From DATEPR01 sp036503065 (GTDB taxonomy: Bacteria; Actinomycetota; Actinomycetes; Mycobacteriales; Pseudonocardiaceae), in assembly GCA_036503065.1 (NCBI GenBank), contig DASXXM010000445.1, forward strand, positions 1-12,784: 12,784 nucleotides of DNA. Reading direction: 5' to 3'. The notes beneath the pieces are model-generated. The model ran no database searches. It was not told where the DNA came from and saw only the letters and a list, made by a program, of their open reading frames with translations. This document shows positions 7,490 through 12,784 of the stretch, piece after piece. Numbering within the stretch: position 1 is the first letter of the stretch; each line of letters starts with the position of its first letter. Both the position numbers and the translations under genes were made by a program.

Positions 7490-7680
7490 CCGACGACCGC
7501 AGTCGCCGCGCAACCCGCCGCCCGTTCACCGATGACCAGGCTCACCGCGCAGGTCACAACTCAGCCGACGGCCGGTGCGGCGTGCCGATGCCAGGGAGCA
7601 CATCGCATCACAGGGGCCCTTCGCCCGGCGGTGTCGAACGTCGGGATCTCAGTTCGGCAATCGCATCGCCTCCGGAAACC
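7490..7680. other. Convergent intergenic region, nothing clear
   Basis: This lies between the converging 3' ends of the pentapeptide-repeat gene and the DUF397 gene. I see no gene and no strong terminator; GGGC-CCTTC-GCCC near 7611-7623 is too short to call. Confidence 0.4.
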
Positions 7681-7914
7681 TTAACCACCCAAGGCTGCCG
7701 CACCCCGATTGAAAAGGACATCCTGGCTCACGTCCCATGACCGTCTCGAAACGAGACTGATCAGTAAGTGTACGGCGTGGGCCGGCATGTCCAGTTTTTG
7801 TCCCGGATTCTTCGAGTCCCGAATATAATTGTCTACACCGTTCCTGGCCAGTTCGACACAGAACGCGGTCTCGCTTCGGGTGCTCTTTCGCCAAACGAGA
7901 TCAACTCCAGGCAC
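7681..7914 (-). CDS. DUF397 small protein
   Basis: This 77-aa protein has the DUF397 signature: WRKSTRS (8-14), then CVELA (19-23), then IRDSKNPGQKL (31-41), matching the family pattern W-RKSS-S...CVEVA...VRDSKDP. DUF397 proteins are small actinobacterial partners of XRE-DUF5753 regulators, as in the Streptomyces abaA/whiJ-type loci, and the pairing has been discussed as toxin-antitoxin-like; the biochemical role is unsettled. Here the partner-type regulator lies 354 bp away and is divergent, whereas the two are usually adjacent in one direction. The C-terminus, about 19 residues past the core, is longer than usual. GTG 7914 is well supported by GAGGAG with five spacer bases. A 14-bp palindrome lies upstream over a promoter-like sequence. 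Confidence 0.8.
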   Translation of the reverse strand: MPGVDLVWRKSTRSETAFCVELARNGVDNYIRDSKNPGQKLDMPAHAVHLLISLVSRRSWDVSQDVLFNRGAAALGG

Positions 7915-7950
7915 GATTTCTCCTCGCCAGCGTCGTCGGCTGCAGATCCG

Positions 7951-7985
7951 GCGATAATTATCGCGGCAATTCTCGGCACTATGAA
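7951..7985 (-). promoter_or_regulatory. Putative DUF397 promoter with 14-bp palindrome
   Basis: On the minus strand TTCATA (7985-7980) and GATAAT (7962-7957) are separated by 17 bp, a reasonable -35/-10 pair. The -10 sits inside the perfect palindrome GCGATAATTATCGC (7951-7964), 37 bp before the GTG start. A protein bound there would block the promoter. Confidence 0.5.
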
Positions 7986-8179
7986 GCCACCGGCCGAGTG
8001 GGCGGCACTACGACGATGGGACCACACTCCGGCAGCGCTGAAGTGATCGGTCACACCTGATCGAGGTAACTCGAAAGTGGACGCTCCCGGCTGACGACCC
8101 GCCGTGCATCGATCACCGATCGGCACCGTACAGCTACTCTGACCAGGCGTTATTCGTCCTGTAGCCAGCCGGCGCCCCT

Positions 8180-8212
8180 CGTAGCCAGGTGGCTCTCCGC
8201 CACCTGGCTACG
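8180..8212. promoter_or_regulatory. 14-bp inverted repeat upstream of XRE gene, possible operator
   Basis: A perfect 14-bp inverted repeat (8180-8193 with 8199-8212) surrounds the 5-nt centre TCTCC. It ends 56 bp before the XRE gene. GTAGCCAG, the outer part of its left arm, occurs again 20 bp upstream at 8161-8168. A TAGGAT -10-like hexamer at 8221-8226 would place the -35 region inside the repeat, which suggests a self-repression operator. A transcript hairpin or terminator is the alternative, but no plus-strand gene upstream needs one here. Confidence 0.5.
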
Positions 8213-8268
8213 GCACTCGGTAGGATGAACCCCCAGGTGACGATGACGATGCCCGGAAGGGAGCGACC

Positions 8269-9135
8269 ATGGCCCGACGTCCTGACCCGCAGTTCCTACG
8301 CGGCCAGGTCAGCCGTCGCCTTCGCCAGCTCCGCGACGAGACCGGCATGACGCAGCAGCAGGCGGTGGCTCGGATGGACTGGTCAATCTCCAAGCTGATC
8401 CGAATCGAGAACGCGAACGTGAGCATCTCCACCAACGACCTGCGGGCTCTGCTGACGCTGTACGGCGTCGGCGACCAGGGCGAGGCCAAGACCTTGGTCG
8501 CGAGGGCGAAGGAGAGCAGGAGGCAGCCGTGGTACGCCGACTACGGCTCGGTACTGAATGCGCAGTTCCGCATGCTGCTCGCGTACGAGAGCACTGCATC
8601 GTGCATTCGCCAGGTCCATCCGTCCCTGGTCCCGGGTCTGCTGCACACGGAGTCGTATGCGCGCACGCTGCTGGCTTCGGTGTTCTCCGGCAAGCAACTC
8701 GACCTGGCCGTCGCGGCCAGGATGGCACGGCAGAGCCAGTTGCTGTCCGACCCGCCGGAACTGACCTTTCTCCTGGACGAGGCCGCCATCCGCCGGATGA
8801 TCGGCGGCCCTGAGGTCATGCGGGAACAGTTGACGCACCTGCTCGACGTCATGGAGAACTCCGCCGTGACCATCCAGCTGATCACGTTCTCATCCGGGAT
8901 GTACGCAGGCCTCGTGGAGCCCTTCCTGTTCCTGCGCCTCGACGACGATCTCGGCACCGGAGTGGACCAGGTGGTCTTCCTGGAGAACGCGCGCTCGGAC
9001 TACCTCATCCACGATGACAGCGAGGAGATAGCCGCATACGCCGGAAAATGGAATGCCGCGCAACGGCTTGCCCTGCCGGAATCGGACTCGGTGAAGCTCG
9101 TCCAAGAGCAGATCGATCTGCTCAGGTCGCACTGA
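8269..9135 (+). CDS. XRE-family HTH regulator with DUF5753
   Basis: The 288-aa protein has an N-terminal Cro/C1-type helix-turn-helix (about 11-68; RRLRQLRDETGMTQQQAVARM, then WSISKLIRIENA, where S-x-S-K-L-x-R-x-E is typical) and a C-terminal DUF5753 domain (about 95-285; YESTASCIRQVHPSLVPGLLHTESYA, later VTIQLITFSSGMYAGL and VVFLE). This is the WhiJ-like architecture common in actinomycetes, often paired with DUF397 proteins and linked in Streptomyces to development; the ligand of DUF5753 is unknown. ATG 8269 is preceded by GGAAGGGAG at good spacing. A perfect inverted repeat upstream is a candidate self-operator. A small membrane-protein gene follows after 75 bp with its own ribosome-binding site and may be co-transcribed. 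Confidence 0.92.
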   Translation: MARRPDPQFLRGQVSRRLRQLRDETGMTQQQAVARMDWSISKLIRIENANVSISTNDLRALLTLYGVGDQGEAKTLVARAKESRRQPWYADYGSVLNAQFRMLLAYESTASCIRQVHPSLVPGLLHTESYARTLLASVFSGKQLDLAVAARMARQSQLLSDPPELTFLLDEAAIRRMIGGPEVMREQLTHLLDVMENSAVTIQLITFSSGMYAGLVEPFLFLRLDDDLGTGVDQVVFLENARSDYLIHDDSEEIAAYAGKWNAAQRLALPESDSVKLVQEQIDLLRSH

Positions 9136-9210
9136 GTTGACGGGCGCGAGACATCACTGCCGTAGTCGAATCCGGAATGCTGACATTTTGCTTGTTCAGG
9201 AGAGAGCCCC

Positions 9211-9570
9211 ATGAACGACAACGCGGGCCAACCGCCGGTTGCCGCGAACAAGGACCCGGCCAAGCCGGCGAACAACCCTGCTCGGCGAAGGTCGGTCACG
9301 CTGTCTCAGGGCAACGGTATCGTGGAACAGGCGTTCGACTTCATCAGGGAAATGAGTGCCGGCAATGGTGTCCAGCGGGCCATTGCAGTGTTCCTGGCGG
9401 TGATCCTGCCGGTGATGTTCCTCGCAACGATGATCTTCATCGATGTGACACAGCATGCCTCACCGCTGTTGGTGGCTGGCGCGACGCTCCTCAGCGGCAC
9501 CACCACCGCTGCTGTGGTCGCCCGGAAGCAACGTCGATCGAAGGCCGCCCCCGACCAACCACGGGACTAG
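9211..9570 (+). CDS. Small two-helix membrane protein
   Basis: I do not recognise a family. The 119-aa product has a hydrophilic Pro/Asn/Ala-rich N-terminus (1-32), a short amphipathic stretch (about 33-52), two predicted membrane helices (about 54-76 and 84-101, joined by DVTQHAS) and a short basic tail (RKQRRSK). Positive residues next to both helices suggest both ends face the cytosol. Codon use is G/C-biased at third positions, supporting a real gene. ATG 9211 follows AGGAGA (9198-9203). It lies 75 bp after the XRE gene on the same strand and overlaps the antisense membrane-protein gene by 111 bp at the 3' end, the part coding helix two and the tail. Confidence 0.75.
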   Translation: MNDNAGQPPVAANKDPAKPANNPARRRSVTLSQGNGIVEQAFDFIREMSAGNGVQRAIAVFLAVILPVMFLATMIFIDVTQHASPLLVAGATLLSGTTTAAVVARKQRRSKAAPDQPRD

Positions 9571-9756
9571 CCAAGCGGCGCAGACACCCCCGCTTACCGC
9601 GACGAGCACGCCGACAACCACTGGAACGGCACGGCTGAACGCATTCACGGGATCCATGACATTCGATACGAGCAGGCCGACGGCGACCGCGACGAATCCC
9701 ACGGCGATGCTGGTCAGGACGTGAGTGATGATCGTCCCGGTTCGTCGACTATGCAT
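9460..9756 (-). CDS. Small two-helix membrane protein, antisense overlap
   Basis: The predicted 98-aa protein has a short N-terminus with MHSRRTG, two membrane helices (about 10-31 and 43-68) and a hydrophilic Gly/Ser/Glu-rich tail. Third-position G/C bias holds through most of the frame, including much of the overlap, so I regard it as a real gene rather than a shadow. ATG 9756 is preferred, although AGGAG (9772-9768) is 11 nt away; TTG 9765 would add three residues but leaves only two spacer bases. Its last 36 codons run antisense to the end of the plus-strand membrane-protein gene. The two-helix layout is like that neighbour, but I cannot show homology. Family unknown. Confidence 0.6.
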   Translation of the reverse strand: MHSRRTGTIITHVLTSIAVGFVAVAVGLLVSNVMDPVNAFSRAVPVVVGVLVAVSGGVCAAWLVPWLVGGGLRSTLLPGDHSSGGGAAEERRASHQQR

Positions 9757-9765
9757 TTTGTTCAA

Positions 9766-10100
9766 TGCTCCTGACCGCTATTGTGCAAAATGACAGGAGA
9801 GTTCCCGCTGAGGCAAGGGGCGGGCGGCCGAGGGAACGCTGTAGCGGTGCCGAACGGCGACTTCCTCGAACCCCGCATGTCGACCATGGCATCCACCTGC
9901 GCCCCCCTAAAATATCACCGAGCGATACATGATCTTGCCACATCGCGTCGCCGACCTCAACCTTGACCATGTCGCACCAGTCGACGAATATGTTACAGAT
10001 TCCGGGAACTCGTTACATTCGACAGTAAACAGTAGTGGGTGCCACCTGCGGCTTTGCGACTTTGATCATGCACAACCACACACCCTGGCAGGTTCCTGGG
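9766..10100. other. Intergenic region without a convincing gene
   Basis: About 335 bp between the small membrane-protein gene and the 3' end of purL. The part 9900-10060 is AT-richer than its surroundings. It has two GTTACA hexamers 20 bp apart (9992-9997, 10012-10017) and, just after them, TTAC/GTAA inverted elements around 10013-10029. TATTTT on minus (9914-9909) could be a -10 for the small membrane-protein gene. No clear purL terminator was found. Confidence 0.4.
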
Positions 10101-12380
10101 TCAGCCGAAGAGGGCAGGTAGCGTGCCTTCCCACGCCGCGCGTAGTTCGGGCAGGCCGATGGTGGTCACGTGCTGGATCTCCACGGCGTCGGATGCCGCG
10201 TCGACCACTCCGATGCGGGCCCACGGCAGGCCGCGTGCCGTGCACAGCTCGGTGAATCGGAGTTCGTCGGCGCGTGGGACGGCGACCAGCGCCCGGCCCG
10301 CCGATTCGGCGAACAGCCAGACGAACGGGTCGGTGTCGGCCGGCGGCTCGATTCGGCAGCCGGTGTCGCCGATCAGGGCCGCTTCGACGACCGCCTGTGC
10401 CAGGCCGCCGTCTGACAGGTCGTGGGCCGCGGAGACCATGCCGTCCCGTGCGGCGGTGACCAGGATCTCGGCCAGCAGTCGTTCGGCGGCCAGGTCGACC
10501 TGTGGCGGAGTGCCGCCGAGGTGGCCGTGGACGACGTGGGCCCATTCCGAGCCGCCGAACTCGTCGCGGGTGGTGCCCAGCAGCACGAGCGATTCGCCGG
10601 GTTCGGCGCCGAAACCGGTGGGGATGCGCGTGCTGACGTCGTCGATCACGCCAAGGACGCCGACCAGTGGGGTGGGCAGGATCGCCGTACCACCTGTCTG
10701 GTTGTAGAAGCTGACGTTGCCGCCGATGACCGGGATGCCCAGCTCTCGGCAGCCGTCCGCGATGCCGTGCAGGGCCTCGCGGAACTGCCACATCACGCCG
10801 GGGTCCTCCGGCGAGCCGAAATTAAGACAGTCGGTGACGGCTGCCGGTGTCGCGCCGGTGACCGCCACGTTCCGGTATGCCTCGGCGAGGGCCAACTGTG
10901 CGCCCCGGTACGGATCTAGTGCCACGTAACGGGAATTGCAGTCGGTGGACACCGCGATGCCGCGGCCGGTGCGCTCGTCGATGCGGATCATGCCCGAGTC
11001 GGCGGGTTGTGCGAGCACCGTGCCGCCGCGTACGTAGCGGTCGTACTGCTGGGTTACCCAACGCCGGGACGCCAGGTTCGGCGAGGACACCATGCGCAGT
11101 ACGGTGGCCCTCAGTTCGTCCGGTGTGGACGGTCGGGGCAGGCGATCCGGCGTGTCCGCGACCATGGCGTCCTGGGTGGCCGGGCGTTCGATCGGGCGCT
11201 GGTAGACGGGCCCTTCGTGGGCGACCGTGCGCGGCGGTACGTCGACGACCGTGGCGCCGTGCCAGTTGATCACCAGGCGGTCACCGTCGGTCACCGCGCC
11301 GATCTCGGTCGCGATGACGTCCCACTTGCGGCAGACCGCCAGGAAATCAGCGACGTCGGCGGGCCGTACGACGGCGCACATCCGCTCCTGTGACTCGCTG
11401 GACAGGATCTCGGCCGGCGTCATGCCCTTGGCGCGCAACGGAACTTGGTCCAACTCGACGACCATACCGCCGTCGCCCGCGCTGGCCAGTTCGCTCGTCG
11501 CGCAGGACAGGCCCGCGCCGCCGAGGTCCTGGATGCCGACCACCAGGCCGGCGGCGAACAGTTCCAGGCAGCACTCGATGAGTACCTTCTCGGTGAACGG
11601 GTCACCAACCTGGACGCTCGGCAACTTCTTTCTGCTGCCGTCGCCGGAGAACGTGTCGGATGCCAGGACCGACACGCCGCCGATGCCGTCCAGGCCCGTG
11701 CGGGCGCCGAACAGCATGATCTTGTTGCCGGTACCCGTTGCGTGCGCGAGATGCAGGTCCTCGACCCGCATCGCGCCCACGCACAACGCGTTGACCAGCG
11801 GGTTGCCCGCGTAGGTCGGGTCGAAGACGACCTCGCCGCCGATGTTGGGCAGGCCGAGGCAGTTGCCGTAGCCGCCGACCCCGGCGACCACGCCGGGCAG
11901 CACCCGTCGGGTGTCCGGCGCGTCGGCCGGGCCGAAACGGATCGAGTCCTGCACGGCGAGCGGGCGCGCGCCCATGGCCAGGATGTCGCGGACGATGCCG
12001 CCGACGCCGGTCGCCGCGCCCTGGTGGGGCTCTACATAGGACGGATGGTTGTGGCTCTCCGCCTTGAACGTGATCGCCCAGCCGTCGCCGATGTCGATCA
12101 CGCCCGCGTTCTCGCCGATGCCGGCCAGCATCCGTGCGCGCATCTCGTCGGTGGTGGTCTCGCCGAAGTAGCGCAGATGCACCTTGGACGACTTGTAGGA
12201 GCAGTGCTCGCTCCACATCACCGAGTACATGGCCAGTTCGGCGTCGGTGGGCCTGCGGCCGAGGATGTCCCTGATCCGGGCGTACTCCTCGTCGCGCAGG
12301 CCCAGTTCGCGGTAGGGCTGCGGGTGGTCCGGCGTCGCCTTGGCGTGTTCGACGGAGTCGATGGTGTCCGTGCTGGTCAT
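10101..12380 (-). CDS. purL: Phosphoribosylformylglycinamidine synthase subunit PurL
   Basis: This is the large ATP-dependent subunit of the complex that converts formylglycinamide ribonucleotide to formylglycinamidine ribonucleotide with ammonia from glutamine, the fourth step of purine synthesis. The 759 aa match the small-type PurL (Bacillus subtilis, about 740 aa) that works with PurQ and PurS. The catalytic-region block SEHCSYKSSK (57-66) and the nucleotide-binding block ESHNHPSYVEPHQGAATGVGG (split over 107-127) are intact, with GGAGL, NVSFYNQTGG and SDGGLAQ further on, as expected for the AIR-synthase-like repeats. The protein looks complete. Its ATG overlaps the purQ stop as ATGA, indicating translational coupling. 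Confidence 0.98.
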   Translation of the reverse strand: MTSTDTIDSVEHAKATPDHPQPYRELGLRDEEYARIRDILGRRPTDAELAMYSVMWSEHCSYKSSKVHLRYFGETTTDEMRARMLAGIGENAGVIDIGDGWAITFKAESHNHPSYVEPHQGAATGVGGIVRDILAMGARPLAVQDSIRFGPADAPDTRRVLPGVVAGVGGYGNCLGLPNIGGEVVFDPTYAGNPLVNALCVGAMRVEDLHLAHATGTGNKIMLFGARTGLDGIGGVSVLASDTFSGDGSRKKLPSVQVGDPFTEKVLIECCLELFAAGLVVGIQDLGGAGLSCATSELASAGDGGMVVELDQVPLRAKGMTPAEILSSESQERMCAVVRPADVADFLAVCRKWDVIATEIGAVTDGDRLVINWHGATVVDVPPRTVAHEGPVYQRPIERPATQDAMVADTPDRLPRPSTPDELRATVLRMVSSPNLASRRWVTQQYDRYVRGGTVLAQPADSGMIRIDERTGRGIAVSTDCNSRYVALDPYRGAQLALAEAYRNVAVTGATPAAVTDCLNFGSPEDPGVMWQFREALHGIADGCRELGIPVIGGNVSFYNQTGGTAILPTPLVGVLGVIDDVSTRIPTGFGAEPGESLVLLGTTRDEFGGSEWAHVVHGHLGGTPPQVDLAAERLLAEILVTAARDGMVSAAHDLSDGGLAQAVVEAALIGDTGCRIEPPADTDPFVWLFAESAGRALVAVPRADELRFTELCTARGLPWARIGVVDAASDAVEIQHVTTIGLPELRAAWEGTLPALFG

Positions 12381-12784
12381 GCCGCCACCAGGTGGTCGAG
12401 TACGGACAGGAACATGCCGAGGCCGTCGTCGCTCGGCCCGGTCAGCGCGTCGGTGGCGTGTTCCGGGTGCGGCATCAGCCCGACGATGCGGCCGGTCGGG
12501 TCGGTGATGCCGGCGATGTCGGCGCGGGAGCCGTTCGGGTTGTCCAGATAGCGGAACACCACTCTGCCCTCGCCATTCAGTTCGTCCACAGTGGATTCAT
12601 CGGCCACGTAACAGCCGTCCATGTGCTTGATCGGCACCAGGATCTCGGCGCCGTCGCCGAACCGGGAGGTCCATGCCGTCGTGGTGTTCGTCACCCGTAG
12701 CCACTCGTCGCGGCATACGAAGTGCAGGCTTTCGTTGCGGGTCAACGCGCCGGGCAGCAGCCCGGCCTCGCACAGCACCTGGAA
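12377..12784 (-). CDS. purQ: PurQ, glutaminase subunit of FGAM synthase (3' part)
   Basis: This is the C-terminal 135 residues of the class I glutamine amidotransferase subunit that supplies ammonia to PurL. The frame stays open to the last base of the window, where it reads FQVLCEAGLLPGAL; in full-length PurQ the nucleophile cysteine lies just before this (GVCNGFQ), so it must be outside. The His and Glu of the catalytic triad are present in LMPHPEHA near the C-terminus. PurQ is usually about 225 aa, so roughly 90 residues are missing because of the window edge, not a mutation. The stop overlaps the purL start by 4 bp. purS would be expected upstream. Confidence 0.97.
   Translation of the reverse strand, partial: FQVLCEAGLLPGALTRNESLHFVCRDEWLRVTNTTTAWTSRFGDGAEILVPIKHMDGCYVADESTVDELNGEGRVVFRYLDNPNGSRADIAGITDPTGRIVGLMPHPEHATDALTGPSDDGLGMFLSVLDHLVAA

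Noticed and set aside
7649..7894. Minus-strand frame of 81 codons in another phase than DUF397
   Set aside because: Shadow; the other frame has the WRKS...CVE...RDSK signature.
7768..8046. Plus-strand frame of 92 codons overlapping DUF397
   Set aside because: No ribosome-binding site or domain; antisense to the supported DUF397 gene and its promoter.
8180..8212. Inverted repeat as a terminator
   Set aside because: No plus-strand gene ends upstream, and on minus it lies upstream of DUF397; an operator fits better.
9781..9966. Plus-strand frame of 61 codons in the gap before purL
   Set aside because: No start signal at proper spacing and no recognisable features.
9749..9970. Minus-strand frame of 73 codons (MVKVEVGDAMWQDHVSLGD...) ending over the start of the small membrane-protein gene
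   Set aside because: The first 20 residues look protein-like, but there is no ribosome-binding site, third-position G/C bias is poor and the rest is low quality; at most a remnant.
11445..12551. Plus-strand open frame of 368 codons opposite purL/purQ
   Set aside because: Low-complexity antisense shadow of two clear purine genes; no recognisable motif.

Overview
The window is high-GC DNA with strong G/C bias at third codon positions, GTG/TTG starts, and lineage-typical families (XRE-DUF5753 regulators, DUF397, secreted GH25 lysozymes, an actinobacterial-type glutamate decarboxylase, small-type PurL). This indicates a filamentous actinomycete. Pseudonocardiales is my best guess, but the order is inference. 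No rRNA, tRNA, CRISPR array, insertion sequence or phage gene was seen.

Layout. Positions 1-199 lie beyond the 3' end of the first gene and hold two close matches to DnaA boxes and a weak hairpin. On the minus strand come a PAS-GGDEF-EAL cyclic-di-GMP protein (200-2314, start uncertain) and a PLP-dependent glutamate decarboxylase (2608-4038) that may be leaderless. Diverging from the latter are two tandem secreted GH25 muramidase paralogues (4181-5011, 5237-6082). The second has a long structured leader and is closed by a strong 18-bp-stem terminator (6097-6139). Next on plus is a membrane-anchored pentapeptide-repeat-like protein (6296-7489).

The accessory-looking middle (7490-10100) has a DUF397 small protein (minus, 7681-7914) facing away from an XRE-DUF5753 regulator (plus, 8269-9135). 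Each has its own perfect palindrome in its upstream region. The regulator is followed by a small two-helix membrane protein (9211-9570), whose 3' end overlaps by 111 bp an antisense small two-helix membrane protein (9460-9756). About 335 bp of relatively AT-rich DNA without a convincing gene separates this from the purine genes.

The right edge is core metabolism on minus: purQ (3' part, 12377-12784, running off the window) overlaps purL (10101-12380) by 4 bp.

How the genes work together: PurQ and PurL are subunits of FGAM synthase, with PurS expected elsewhere. The two GH25 enzymes probably act together on the cell wall. The DUF397 / XRE-DUF5753 / two small membrane protein cluster is the best candidate here for a poorly described functional unit; its role cannot be read from the sequence.
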